A stretch of DNA of 64,000 bases from Kitasatospora sp. GAS204B (GTDB taxonomy: Bacteria; Actinomycetota; Actinomycetes; Streptomycetales; Streptomycetaceae): positions 124,001-188,000 of the forward strand of contig NZ_JARZAG010000002.1 in assembly GCF_029892155.1 (NCBI RefSeq). Direction: 5' to 3'. This document shows, in pieces, positions 1 through 12,312 of this stretch (positions are counted from its first letter, which is position 1; every line of letters starts with the position of its first letter). The translations under genes and the position numbers were made by a program. The notes under the pieces are model-generated. The model worked only from the letters and a program-made list of their open reading frames with translations, was not told where the DNA came from and did not search any database.

Positions 1-91
1 CACCGGAAGCCGTGCGGGCGACAACGATGGTGGCCGCACCGGACCACACCTTGCGGTCGGCTGCGACCAGCTCGACGTGCAGCTCAGCCAA
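1..91 (-). CDS. atpC: ATP synthase F1 epsilon subunit, N-terminal part (cut by window edge)
   Basis: Reading leftward from position 91 gives 30 codons beginning [18 protein letters not shown], the typical first beta strand of the actinobacterial epsilon subunit. The rest lies outside the window. The start is a TTG preceded at suitable spacing by AGGAGC; no ATG or GTG fits better. Epsilon sits on the F1 central stalk and restrains ATP hydrolysis. It is the last gene of the atp operon and is separated from atpD by a 183-base gap that holds two hairpins. Confidence 0.88.
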   Translation of the reverse strand, partial: MAELHVELVAADRKVWSGAATIVVARTASG

Positions 92-116
92 CGTGGGCTC
101 CTAGGCTCTTGCAACG

Positions 117-130
117 CCCGATTTCTCGGG
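117..130 (-). other. short hairpin with GAAA tetraloop just upstream of atpC
   Basis: CCCGA and TCGGG arms flank a four-base loop that reads GAAA on the minus-strand transcript. It lies about 15 bases before the atpC ribosome binding site. It may stabilise a processed atpC transcript end. It is short and could be chance. Confidence 0.35.
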
Positions 131-209
131 AGTTTCGGTAAGAATAACGGGCTCGCACCCCTGGCATGAAACGAGGAGCGCGGAGATGACCGGAATCACA
201 GCCCTCGTG

Positions 210-252
210 CCATGAGGGGTGGTCCCCAGGATGCGGGAACCACCCCTCATGG
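210..252 (-). terminator. strong hairpin between atpD and atpC
   Basis: Perfect 14-base arms (210-223 and 239-252) enclose a 15-base loop, starting 22 bases after the atpD stop codon. There is no U-run. It sits inside an operon, so partial termination or a 3' stability element that lowers atpC expression is more likely than full termination. Confidence 0.6.
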
Positions 253-274
253 TCACTCACGGCTGAGCGGCCGG

Positions 275-2646
<2,372 letters not shown>

Positions 2647-2678
2647 GGGTCGTTACGTCCTTTCCCTCGCTACCGGAC

Positions 2679-4253
2679 TCAGGCCTGCTCGGAGAGCAGC
2701 TTGCCATCAGCCGTCGTGAAGCCCAGCTTGAAGGCCGTGATCGCCTCGGTCAGCGCGTCGACCGTGCCGTCCTCCAGCTTCGAGGTCTCCACGATGCCGC
2801 TGAGGACCGGCTTGTGCTCGATCCGCAGGAAGTCGAGGAACTCGCGCTCGAAGCGGCGGATGTCGGCGACCGGGACGTCGTCCAGCTTGCCGGTGGTGCC
2901 GGCCCAGATGGAGACGACCTGCTCCTCGACCGGGAACGGCTGGTACTGACCCTGCTTCAGCAGCTCGACCATGCGGGCGCCGCGCTCCAGCTGGGACTTG
3001 GAGGCCGCGTCCAGGTCGGAACCGAAGGCGGCGAACGCCTCCAGCTCGCGGTACTGGGCGAGGTCCAGGCGCAGCCGGCCGGCCACCGACTTCATGGCCT
3101 TGATCTGGGCGGAGCCACCGACGCGGGAGACCGAGATGCCGACGTTCACGGCCGGGCGGATGCCGGCGTTGAACAGGTCGGACTCCAGGAAGCACTGGCC
3201 GTCGGTGATCGAGATGACGTTGGTCGGGATGTACGCCGAGACGTCGTTGGCCTTGGTCTCGATGATCGGCAGGCCGGTCATCGAGCCGGCACCCAGCTCG
3301 TCGGAGAGCTTGGCGCAGCGCTCCAGCAGGCGGGAGTGCAGGTAGAAGACGTCACCCGGGTAGGCCTCGCGGCCCGGCGGACGGCGCAGCAGCAGGGAGA
3401 CGGAGCGGTAGGCCTCGGCCTGCTTCGACAGGTCGTCGAAGATGATCAGGACGTGCTTGCCGTCGTACATCCACTCCTGGCCGATGGCCGAACCGGTGTA
3501 CGGGGCCAGGTACTTGAAGCCGGCCGGGTCGGAGGCGGGAGCGGCCACGATGGTGGTGTACTCCAGCGCGCCGGCCTCCTCCAGGGCGCCGCGGACGGCG
3601 GCGATGGTGGAGCCCTTCTGGCCGACGGCGACGTAGATGCAGCGGACCTGCTTCTTCGGGTCGCCGGAGCGCCAGTTGTCCTTCTGGTTGATGATCGTGT
3701 CGATCGCCACCGCGGTCTTGCCGGTCTGGCGGTCGCCGATGATCAGCTGGCGCTGGCCGCGGCCGATCGGGGTCATCGCGTCGATCGCCTTGATGCCGGT
3801 CTGCATCGGCTCGTGCACCGACTTGCGGACCATGACACCGGGGGCCTGCAGCTCCAGGGCGCGGCGGCCGGTGGCGGTGATCTCGCCCAGGCCGTCGATC
3901 GGGGCGCCCAGCGGGTCCACGACACGGCCGAGGTAGCCGTCGCCGACCGGCACCGAGAGGATCTCGCCGGTGCGGTGCACCGTCTGACCCTCCTCGATCC
4001 CGCTGAACTCACCGAGGATGACGACACCGATCTCGCGGGTGTCGAGGTTCAGCGCGAGGCCGAGGGTGCCGTCCTCGAACTTCAGCAGCTCGTTGGCCAT
4101 GACCGAGGGCAGACCCTCGACATGGGCGATACCGTCCGCCGCGCCAGTGACCGTGCCGACCTCTTCACGCGAGGCGGCGTCCGGCTGGTACGACTGGACG
4201 AAGTCGGCCAGTGCGGACCGGATCTCCTCCGGCCGGATCGTAAGCTCCGCCAT
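2679..4253 (-). CDS. atpA: ATP synthase F1 alpha subunit
   Basis: 524 residues. Alpha is the non-catalytic nucleotide-binding subunit alternating with beta in the F1 head. The P-loop GDRQTGKT is at about residues 173-180, and the C-terminal segment extends past the E. coli length as in other actinobacteria. A 164-base gap separates it from atpH, unusually long for this operon, with no obvious hairpin in it. Confidence 0.98.
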   Translation of the reverse strand: MAELTIRPEEIRSALADFVQSYQPDAASREEVGTVTGAADGIAHVEGLPSVMANELLKFEDGTLGLALNLDTREIGVVILGEFSGIEEGQTVHRTGEILSVPVGDGYLGRVVDPLGAPIDGLGEITATGRRALELQAPGVMVRKSVHEPMQTGIKAIDAMTPIGRGQRQLIIGDRQTGKTAVAIDTIINQKDNWRSGDPKKQVRCIYVAVGQKGSTIAAVRGALEEAGALEYTTIVAAPASDPAGFKYLAPYTGSAIGQEWMYDGKHVLIIFDDLSKQAEAYRSVSLLLRRPPGREAYPGDVFYLHSRLLERCAKLSDELGAGSMTGLPIIETKANDVSAYIPTNVISITDGQCFLESDLFNAGIRPAVNVGISVSRVGGSAQIKAMKSVAGRLRLDLAQYRELEAFAAFGSDLDAASKSQLERGARMVELLKQGQYQPFPVEEQVVSIWAGTTGKLDDVPVADIRRFEREFLDFLRIEHKPVLSGIVETSKLEDGTVDALTEAITAFKLGFTTADGKLLSEQA

Positions 4254-4417
4254 CAGGCTTCCCTGCTCTCCTAGGTTGCGATCCTCGGCCCGCCCAAGGA
4301 GGGCCGCAAGTATTCGATCCTCGGCCGGTGCTGTTGGACCGGCCGTTCGTATGTGCCGGCTGTCCCGTGGGATGGGACCGGCGCCCGACCGAGGGTCGGA
4401 TGTGCTGTGCGGGTGGC

Positions 4418-5233
4418 TCAGCCTTCGAGGGCCTGGCGAGCGCCTTCGAGGCGGCTCGACACGGTGCCGTCGATGATCTCGTCACCGATCTGCACCCGGA
4501 CACCGCCGACGACCTCGGGGTCGACGTCGATGTTCAGGAGCACCGCCCGGCCGTACAGCTTGGCCAGCGCGCCGGCGAGGCGCTGCTTCTGGCCGTCGCT
4601 CAACGGGACCGCGGTGGTGACCAGGGCCACCACGCGGTCACGGCGGTCGGCGGCGAGCTTGGAGTAGGACTCCAGGCCCTGCTCCAGGCTACGACCACGC
4701 GGGTGGGTGACCAGAGAAGTGACCAGACGGACGGTGCCCGGCAGGGCCCGGTCGCCGAGCAGCTTCTTGACCAGCCCCGCCTTGGCGGCGGCGGTGGCCT
4801 TCGGCTCGGTCAGCGCGGCGCGCAGCTCGTGCGAGCCGGCCACGATCCGGCCGAACCGGAAGAGCTCGTCCTCCAGGTCGTCCAGCTTGCCCGCCTGCTC
4901 CGCGGCGATGACCTCGGCGTAGGCGGCCAGCTGCTCGACCGAGTCGACCAGGTCGCGCGAACCGGACCAGCGGGACCGGGCCAGGCCGGCGACCAGGTCG
5001 ACGGTCTCGCCCGACACCTGGCCACCGAGCAGCGAGGTGACCAGCCCGGCCTTGTCCTGACCGGACCGCGAGGGGTCGGTCAGGACCCGGCGCAGCGAGA
5101 CCTCGCGGTCCAGCAGCACCGTGACGGAGCCGAGCTCCTCGGCGAGCTTGGCCGCGTCCACCGAGGTGTTGTCGGTCAGGCTGTCGAGGTTCTCGCGACC
5201 CGCGGCGAGTGCTTCGCGGCTGGCGCCGATCAC
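4418..5233 (-). CDS. atpH: ATP synthase F1 delta subunit
   Basis: 271 residues, longer than the roughly 180 of E. coli delta, as is typical of high-GC Gram-positives. Delta joins the peripheral stalk to the top of F1. The family C-terminal block [19 protein letters not shown] is present near residues 235-253. The start is a GTG overlapping the atpF stop codon (GTGA), indicating coupled translation. Confidence 0.95.
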   Translation of the reverse strand: MIGASREALAAGRENLDSLTDNTSVDAAKLAEELGSVTVLLDREVSLRRVLTDPSRSGQDKAGLVTSLLGGQVSGETVDLVAGLARSRWSGSRDLVDSVEQLAAYAEVIAAEQAGKLDDLEDELFRFGRIVAGSHELRAALTEPKATAAAKAGLVKKLLGDRALPGTVRLVTSLVTHPRGRSLEQGLESYSKLAADRRDRVVALVTTAVPLSDGQKQRLAGALAKLYGRAVLLNIDVDPEVVGGVRVQIGDEIIDGTVSSRLEGARQALEG

Positions 5234-5781
5234 TTGGCGACCGCCGCGCTCGCGTCGGCCTTGGCCTCCAGGTCACCGAGGAAGCGGTCGATCACGCCGC
5301 TCTGCCGGGCGTGGTCCTCCAGGGACTCACCCACGATGCGGGAGGCCAGCTGCGAAGCGAGCGACCCCACGTCCTGGCGCAGGGCGGCAGTCGCCTGCTT
5401 CTTGTCGGCCTCGATCTGCGCGTGGCCGGCCGCGACGATGGCCTCGCGCTGGCGCTGGCCCTCCTCGCGCATCTCGCCGATCAGGGCAGCGCCCTGCTCG
5501 CGAGCGTGCTCGGTGATCCGAGCGGCCTCGTGACGCGCCTCGGCGAGCTCGGCGCGGTACTGCTCAAGCAGGGCCTGAGCCTCGGCCTGTGCGGCCTCGG
5601 CGCGCTCCATGCCGCCCTCGATCTGGTCCCGGCGCTCCGCCAGCACCTTCTCGATGCTGGGGAGGAGCTTCTTGCCGAGCAGACCGAAGACCACGAAGAA
5701 GCAGATCAGGCCGATGATGAGCTCAGGCGTCTTGGGGATGAGGGGGTTGAAATCCTCAGCCGCCAACATCGTGAGCGACAT
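5230..5781 (-). CDS. atpF: ATP synthase Fo subunit b
   Basis: 183 residues: one N-terminal membrane helix (about 20-40, LIIGLICFFVVFGLLG) followed by a long charged coiled coil rich in Glu, Arg and Ala. This is the peripheral-stalk dimer that holds F1 against rotation. It lies 35 bases downstream of atpE and overlaps atpH by four bases. A second in-frame ATG at codon 5 is an alternative start. Confidence 0.96.
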   Translation of the reverse strand: MSLTMLAAEDFNPLIPKTPELIIGLICFFVVFGLLGKKLLPSIEKVLAERRDQIEGGMERAEAAQAEAQALLEQYRAELAEARHEAARITEHAREQGAALIGEMREEGQRQREAIVAAGHAQIEADKKQATAALRQDVGSLASQLASRIVGESLEDHARQSGVIDRFLGDLEAKADASAAVAK

Positions 5782-5816
5782 ATCTGGACCTTCCGTCCGG
5801 TGGGGTAACGGCAGGA

Positions 5817-6963
<1,147 letters not shown>

Positions 6964-7195
6964 GGACTCCTTCGTCGTGACGCATGGTTACGGCAACCTC
7001 GGTGTGTCGGCGCGGCCTGCGGCCACGGAGCGGCACTGGAACTTGATGGGTTTCTCGGGGACCCGGCGCGCCGGCACAAGATGTCGGCGCGGGATCTTTC
7101 AAGACTGCGCGAGTCCGGGGGGCGATCCGTCCGGTCGGTGTGCACGCACCGCTCGGCGGGACCTGGCCGCTTCCCGTACTCCGTTGTTGCGACGG

Positions 7196-7224
7196 ACGAT
7201 AGCAGCCTGTCAGGACCGCATAAA
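7196..7224 (-). promoter_or_regulatory. candidate promoter ahead of atpB
   Basis: On the minus strand TTTATG and TATCGT are spaced by 17 bases, about 230 bases before atpB. The -10 fits the TANNNT pattern and the -35 is poor. It follows the palindrome at 7231-7246, so it could give atpBEFHAGDC transcription independent of atpI. Confidence 0.3.
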
Positions 7225-7230
7225 CACCGC

Positions 7231-7246
7231 CCCCCTCGCGAGGGGG
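7231..7246 (-). terminator. palindromic hairpin after atpI
   Basis: CCCCCTCGCGAGGGGG is a perfect 16-base palindrome 14 bases after the atpI stop. It probably acts as a partial terminator or mRNA 3'-end stabiliser separating atpI from the structural genes. Confidence 0.5.
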
Positions 7247-7260
7247 ACAGCAACCACTGA

Positions 7261-7704
7261 TCACTGTTGACGCTCCGACTTCGACGGATCGTCAGACTTC
7301 CGCTGGGCGGAATCGTTCTCGACGTAGAAGATCTTGGCCTTGAGCGAGGCGCGCACCGAACCGGCGGTCCAGATCAGCGCGCAGCCGAGCAGCGTGAAGC
7401 CGAAGACCTTGGTGTCGAAGAGTGTCGTGTCCTTGAACACCGCGAGAACGATGCCCACCGCGATGATCTGGGTCATGTACACCAGGAGCGCGGCGGCCAT
7501 CATCATCTGCGGGTTGTTCCTGGTCAGCCGGTCCAACGCCCACTGACCGAAGCTGAAGAACCCCATCACCAACAGGGTCGCGACCAGGGCGCCGATCAGC
7601 CCCTTGCTCCCCACCACGGCGGCGGAGATCGCGACAGCGAGCACACCGGCGACCGCAGTGGGGATTGCGGCGCCGCGGATGATCCGGGCGTCGTGGGACG
7701 GCAT
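7261..7704 (-). CDS. atpI: AtpI-like ATP synthase assembly protein
   Basis: 147 residues with four predicted membrane helices (about 12-30, 34-50, 68-90 and 100-118) and a hydrophilic, charged C-terminus. This is the expected size and place for protein I, which helps c-ring assembly and is not part of the finished enzyme. Assignment rests on topology and position as first gene of the operon. A copy of the dispersed motif GACGGNYCGTCAG lies in its last codons (7283-7295). Confidence 0.8.
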   Translation of the reverse strand: MPSHDARIIRGAAIPTAVAGVLAVAISAAVVGSKGLIGALVATLLVMGFFSFGQWALDRLTRNNPQMMMAAALLVYMTQIIAVGIVLAVFKDTTLFDTKVFGFTLLGCALIWTAGSVRASLKAKIFYVENDSAQRKSDDPSKSERQQ

Positions 7705-8066
7705 GTCGGCAACTCCGGCGGCATGTCGAGGACGGGGGACTGCTCAGCAGAAAGACGAGAACAAGGATGGCGCACCGGTGCGGGGACACCGGACCGAGTG
7801 AGACGGCCGCGAGACCGGCCGGCGAGCGGCCGGGGCTGGTCGACGCAGACCCACTGGGGACGGAAGTCCTTCACCACTGGGTCTTTCGGCGTGTTCTCGG
7901 TACTCGTGAACGGTATCACAAACTATTTGATGAGAGCTTTACCATGTTCGTGTGGCCCCTGTCACACCGATGGCCCAGCAGTGCCGCCGAACGGGTGAAG
8001 CAGATGGAGCAAGGAAGTTGAGGCTACGTCAGCTCGGTGACAGCACCGGCGCCGCCGGCGCCGCGG
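7705..8066. other. intergenic region upstream of the atp operon
   Basis: 361 bases between the wecA-like stop and atpI. The atp promoter should lie here. A locally AT-rich stretch at about 7909-7951 stands out from the surrounding GC, but I cannot assign clear -35 and -10 boxes. No gene or strong hairpin is visible. Confidence 0.4.
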
Positions 8067-9422
8067 TCAGCGCTGCGGGTGCTCGCCGACCGCGCTCGCG
8101 CCGGTGCCCAGCCGGCCGAGCAGCTCCTGGTCGTTCATCGAGAGCTCGGCCATCGCGGGCAGCTCCTCGTACAGCGGGCCGACCGGCGCCGCGCTCGGGG
8201 CGCTCGGCGCCTGCTGCGGCTCGGCCACCCGCGCGGCCGCGGCCCGGGCGCCCTTGCGGTAGCGCGGCGGCACGAAGGACTGCACGGCGGCCGGCGCCTT
8301 GGGGCGGAACCACGGCAGCAGCAGCACCACGATGCCGACCAGGCAGAACCCGGCACAGGTCAGCACCACGGTGCGGCCGGTGTCGGTGAACGAGAAGGCC
8401 ACCGTGCCGAAGGCGATCAGCGCGGCCCAGAAGTACATGATCAGCACCGCGCGGCTGTGCGAGTGGCCGATCTCCAGCAGCCGGTGGTGCAGGTGCTGCT
8501 TGTCGGCGGCGAACGGCGAGCGCCCGGCCCAGGTGCGGCGCACCACCGCGAGCAGCAGGTCGGCCAGTGGCAGCGCGATCACCGCCAGCGGCAGCAGCAG
8601 CGGGATGTAGATCGGCACCAGGATGTGGGTGGTGACCGTCTGCGAACCGCCGGCCTGGGCGGTGATCAGGTCGGGGTCGACGCGGCCGGTCACCGAGATC
8701 GCCGAGACGGCCAGCATCAGGCCCAGCATCATCGAGCCGGAGTCGCCCATGAAGATCCGGGCCGGGTGCAGGTTGTGCGGCAGGAAACCCAGGCACATGC
8801 CGATCAGCAGGGCGCTGAACAGCACGGCGGGCGCCGCCTCGCTGATCGAGTAGACGTACCAGAGCCGGTAGGAGTAGAGGAAGAAGGCCAGCGCGGCGAT
8901 GCACACCATGCCGCCGGCCAGCCCGTCCAGTCCGTCGATGAAGTTCACCGCGTTGACCATGACGACCACCAGGGCGACCGAGATCACCATGCCCAGGGTC
9001 GGGCTGAGCGCGACCGGGCCGACCCCGGGGACCGGGATCGAGATGACCGTGATGCCCTGATAGACCATCACGCCGGCGGCGATCATCTGGCCTCCCAGCT
9101 TCACCAGCGCGTCCACGCCCCACTTGTCGTCCAGCACGCCGAGCACCCACATGATGCCGACGCCGGAGAGCAGTGCCTTGATGTCGGAGGAGTCCTGGTG
9201 GAACACCTTGCCGAGGTTGTTCAGCTGGAAGGCCACCAGCAGCCCGGCGCAGAGACCGCCGAACATGGCGATGCCGCCCAGCCGCGGGGTCGGCTCGCGG
9301 TGCACGTCGCGCGCCCGGACCGGCGGCATCGCGCCGGCGATGATCGCGAACTTGCGGACGGGGCCGACCAGCAGGTAGGTGACGGCAGCCGTGCAGAAGA
9401 CCACGAGCAGGTACTCACGCAC
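8067..9422 (-). CDS. polyprenyl-phosphate HexNAc-1-phosphate transferase, WecA/TagO/MraY superfamily
   Basis: 451 residues with about ten to eleven membrane helices. Family signatures are present: LDDKWG (about 97-102), NAVNFIDGLDG (157-167), FMGDSG, and the cytoplasmic HLHHRLLEIGHSHS loop. It is expected to load GlcNAc-1-phosphate (or a similar sugar phosphate) onto undecaprenyl or decaprenyl phosphate, the first step of wall polymer or glycan synthesis. The start is GTG at 9422 with a GGAGG site; the longer frame lacks one. The last 100 or so residues are a Pro/Ala-rich cytoplasmic tail beyond the enzyme core. Confidence 0.9.
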   Translation of the reverse strand: MREYLLVVFCTAAVTYLLVGPVRKFAIIAGAMPPVRARDVHREPTPRLGGIAMFGGLCAGLLVAFQLNNLGKVFHQDSSDIKALLSGVGIMWVLGVLDDKWGVDALVKLGGQMIAAGVMVYQGITVISIPVPGVGPVALSPTLGMVISVALVVVMVNAVNFIDGLDGLAGGMVCIAALAFFLYSYRLWYVYSISEAAPAVLFSALLIGMCLGFLPHNLHPARIFMGDSGSMMLGLMLAVSAISVTGRVDPDLITAQAGGSQTVTTHILVPIYIPLLLPLAVIALPLADLLLAVVRRTWAGRSPFAADKQHLHHRLLEIGHSHSRAVLIMYFWAALIAFGTVAFSFTDTGRTVVLTCAGFCLVGIVVLLLPWFRPKAPAAVQSFVPPRYRKGARAAAARVAEPQQAPSAPSAAPVGPLYEELPAMAELSMNDQELLGRLGTGASAVGEHPQR

Positions 9423-9554
9423 CGCCGGCCTCCTTCCGCGCGCGCAGCCGGGTACGTACGGAAGGTACTTCCGCACGGCTGAGGGGTTCGAGGTGCGTCG
9501 CCACGGCACCCACCTTATTGAGTCGGACGAGCGTGGCGTGCATCGCGGTTCGGT

Positions 9555-10838
9555 CTAACGGTCGCCGGTTGCCCCGAACTCGCCGACCAGCTCCCGCACC
9601 CGGGCCGCCGCCGGGGCCGGCGCACCCCCGCTGAGCAGGGCTCCGATCAGTTCGCCGACCTCCGCGAGCTCGCCGGCGCCGAGTCCGAGGGCGGCCGCCG
9701 CGCCGGTGCCGAGTCGGATTCCCGACGTCTCCGCGGCCGGCGCCGGGTCGAATGGCACCGCGCACTTGCCGAGCAGCAGGCCCGCCGCCGCGCAGCGCCG
9801 CTCGGCCTGCGCCCCGGTGAGCCCCAGCGGGGCCACGTCGGCGGTCACCAGATGGGTGTCGGTGCCACCGGTCAGCGGGCGGGCACCGGCCCGCTCGAGG
9901 GCGGCCGCCAGGCCGCGTGCGCCGTCCACCGCGCGCCGGATGTACGCGCCGAACTCCGGCGTGCCCGCCTGCGCGAACGCGACCGCCTTGGCCGCCACCT
10001 CGTTCATCGCCGCGCCGCCCTGGGTGAACGGGAAGACCGCCCGGTCCACCCGATCGGCCAGTTCCGCGGTGCAGAGCAGCAGCCCGCCGCGCGGGCCGCG
10101 CAGCAGCTTGTGGGTGGCGGCCACCACCACGTCCGCGTACGGCACCGGGGAGGGCACCACGCCCGCGGCGACCAGACCGGTGATCTGCGCGGCCGTGGCG
10201 ACCAGGTAGGCGTCCGCCTCGTCGGCGATCTCCCGGAAGGCCGCCCAGTCCAGCTGCCGGGGGTAGGAGATCGAGCCGGCGATGATCGCCTTCGGCCGGT
10301 GCGTCCTGGCCAGCTCGCGGACCTGGTCGAGGTCGACCAGCCCGTCCGCCTCGCGCACCCCGTAGCCGATCACGTCGAACCAGCGGCCGGAGAAGTTGGA
10401 CCGCGAACCGCAGGACAGGTGCCCGCCGTGCTCCAGCGACATCGCGAGCACCGTGTCGCCCGGCCGCAGCAGCGCCGCGAAGGCCGCCAGCATCGCCGAA
10501 GTCCCGGACCTGGGCTGGACGTTGGCGTGATCGGCGGCGAACAGCGCGCGGGCCCGGGAGATCGCCAGCAGCTCGGTGGCATCCGCCACGGCGCAGCCCG
10601 TGTGGTGCCGGTGGCCGGGATAGCCCTCGGCGTACTTGTCGATCAGCGGGCCGGCCAGTGCGGCGCGGACGGCCTCGGTGGCGAGGTTCTCCCCCGCCAG
10701 CAGCTGCAGGCTGTTGGCCCGCCGCTCGGCCTCCGCCGAGAGCAGGTCGGCCAGTTCGGGATCGGCCGCGCGCAGCGCCGTCGGGGGCTCCCAGACGTGG
10801 CGTGCTTCGAGACCGTGCGCGGCATCGGTGAGGGTCAT
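9555..10838 (-). CDS. glyA: serine hydroxymethyltransferase-like PLP enzyme
   Basis: 427 residues of the fold-type I aminotransferase class. The PLP lysine lies in THKLLRGPRGG (about residues 232-242), matching the SHMT signature. SHMT converts serine to glycine and methylene-tetrahydrofolate. The protein is divergent from housekeeping GlyA: the N-terminus contains ADPELADLLSAEAERRANSL in place of the usual start, and the neighbours are envelope and translation genes. It may be a paralogue with another amino-acid substrate, so the symbol is given with reserve. Confidence 0.75.
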   Translation of the reverse strand: MTLTDAAHGLEARHVWEPPTALRAADPELADLLSAEAERRANSLQLLAGENLATEAVRAALAGPLIDKYAEGYPGHRHHTGCAVADATELLAISRARALFAADHANVQPRSGTSAMLAAFAALLRPGDTVLAMSLEHGGHLSCGSRSNFSGRWFDVIGYGVREADGLVDLDQVRELARTHRPKAIIAGSISYPRQLDWAAFREIADEADAYLVATAAQITGLVAAGVVPSPVPYADVVVAATHKLLRGPRGGLLLCTAELADRVDRAVFPFTQGGAAMNEVAAKAVAFAQAGTPEFGAYIRRAVDGARGLAAALERAGARPLTGGTDTHLVTADVAPLGLTGAQAERRCAAAGLLLGKCAVPFDPAPAAETSGIRLGTGAAAALGLGAGELAEVGELIGALLSGGAPAPAAARVRELVGEFGATGDR

Positions 10839-10876
10839 GGCGGCGCTCCGGGGCCGTTCGGGCGGTGGAGTCCAGC

Positions 10877-11569
10877 CTAGGACCGCCAGGGCCGCTGGGC
10901 CTGATGACGCGGAGCCGGTACGCCCGTCAGGGCGGTCACCACCGGGTCGAGCGCGTGGAATATCTCCTCGCCGCAGTTGCGGAACATGCCGATCGGCGCA
11001 CCGTACGGGTCGCCCACCTCGTCCGCCTCCGGCGAGGAGGCCAGCAACCAGCCGCGCAGCGCGGCGGCCGCCCGGACCAGGGCGCGGGCCCGCTCGGTGA
11101 CCTCGGCCCCCGAGCCCACCTCGGGCAGGGTGGCCGGGTCTATCGACCGGACCAGCCGGGTGAACTCCTTGAGCGTGAAGGTGCGCAGGCCCGCCGCGTG
11201 CCCCATCGAGATCACCTGGGCGCGGTGGTCCAGGGTCGCGGTGAGCACCAGGTCGGCCTCCACCACGTGCTCGTCGAGCAGCTCGCGTCCGGCGAAGTTT
11301 CGGCTGTCCACGCCGTACTCACCGAGCACGGTGGCCGCGTGCGCCTCCATCGGCGCGCCCTCGTGCCCCCAGGTCCCGGCGCTCTCCACCACGATCCGCC
11401 CGGCCGCCCGCTCGCTGAGCCGGGTGTCCAACTCATGACGGGTCAGCCGCTCGGCGATCGGCGAGCGGCAGACGTTGCCGGTGCAGACGAAGAGGATCCG
11501 GAAGTAGTCGGAGGGGCGCGGGGAGACGGCGACGTAGGAGGGCAGCCGGTCGTGGAGCGAGGCCGTCAA
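10877..11569 (-). CDS. low-molecular-weight protein tyrosine phosphatase family protein
   Basis: 230 residues. The P-loop CTGNVCRS (Cys29 to Arg35) is complete and the late general-acid segment appears as DPYG near 198. These are cytosolic phosphatases acting on protein phosphotyrosine or arginine-phosphate. The fold normally needs about 155 residues; here a 20-residue N-terminal extension and a longer middle are added. The start is TTG, overlapping the tsaC stop and preceded by GGAGG, so it is coupled to tsaC. Substrate cannot be told from sequence. Confidence 0.85.
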   Translation of the reverse strand: MTASLHDRLPSYVAVSPRPSDYFRILFVCTGNVCRSPIAERLTRHELDTRLSERAAGRIVVESAGTWGHEGAPMEAHAATVLGEYGVDSRNFAGRELLDEHVVEADLVLTATLDHRAQVISMGHAAGLRTFTLKEFTRLVRSIDPATLPEVGSGAEVTERARALVRAAAALRGWLLASSPEADEVGDPYGAPIGMFRNCGEEIFHALDPVVTALTGVPAPRHQAQRPWRS

Positions 11570-12213
11570 CTGCCGGCCTCCAGGTCGGGGACGACCTCCC
11601 TCAGCTGCTCGATGCTCACGGCACCCGCGCGCAGCAGGACCGGCACCTTGCCGGTGACGTCGACGATGCTGGAGGCCAGGCCGTGCTCGGCCGTGCCGCC
11701 GTCCAGGTAGATCGCCACCGAGTCGCCCAGCTGGGACTCGGCGTCCTCGCAGTGGGCCGGGGCCGGCTGGCCCGACTTGTTGGCACTGGAGACGGCCAGC
11801 GGGCCGGTGGTGTTGAGCAGTTCGATGGCGACCGGGTGCAGCGGCATCCGGACCGCGACGGTGCCGCGGGTCTCCCCCAGGTCCCAGCGCAGCGAGGGCT
11901 GGTGCTTGGCCACCAGGGTCAGGCCGCCCGGCCAGAAGGCGTCGACCAGCTCCCAGGCCTGCTCCGAGAAGTCGGTGACCAGACCGTGCAGCGTGGTGGG
12001 CGAGCCGACCAGCACCGGCGAGGGCATGCTGCGGCCCCGGCCCTTGGCGGCCAGCAGACCGGCGACGGCCTCCGGGTTGAAGGCGTCCGCACCGAGCCCG
12101 TAGACGGTGTCGGTCGGCAGCACGACCAGCTCGCCCCGGCGGATCGCCGAGGCGGCCTCGCGCAGCCCGGTTGCACGGTCGCCTGCGTCTGCACAGTCGT
12201 AACGGCGGCTCAT
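11566..12213 (-). CDS. tsaC: threonylcarbamoyl-AMP synthase (TsaC/YwlC/Sua5 family)
   Basis: 215 residues with the YrdC-like RNA/nucleotide-binding domain: LVVLPTDTVYGLGADA near 30, the KGRGRSMPSPVLV loop, WPGGLTLV and SSANKSG. It makes threonylcarbamoyl-AMP from Thr, bicarbonate and ATP for the t6A37 modification of ANN-decoding tRNAs. It lacks the C-terminal Sua5 domain. It sits downstream of prmC and prfA, a common actinobacterial translation cluster. Confidence 0.92.
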   Translation of the reverse strand: MSRRYDCADAGDRATGLREAASAIRRGELVVLPTDTVYGLGADAFNPEAVAGLLAAKGRGRSMPSPVLVGSPTTLHGLVTDFSEQAWELVDAFWPGGLTLVAKHQPSLRWDLGETRGTVAVRMPLHPVAIELLNTTGPLAVSSANKSGQPAPAHCEDAESQLGDSVAIYLDGGTAEHGLASSIVDVTGKVPVLLRAGAVSIEQLREVVPDLEAGS

Positions 12214-12229
12214 CGGAGCAGTCCCCTCT

Positions 12230-12281
12230 TCGGAGTCACGGTGGAGTCTGAAGTCACGGCGAAGTCTGAAGTCACAGCGAG
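12230..12281. repeat. three degenerate 17-18 base tandem repeats between prmC and tsaC
   Basis: Units at 12230-12246, 12247-12264 and 12265-12281 share the core GAGTCACGG / GAAGTCACNGCGAAG. They fall in the roughly 100-base gap just upstream of tsaC. They may be slippage products or a weak regulator array. Confidence 0.6.
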
Positions 12282-12312
12282 GTCTTGCGGGCTGTCGTAC
12301 TGCGCTTATGGT

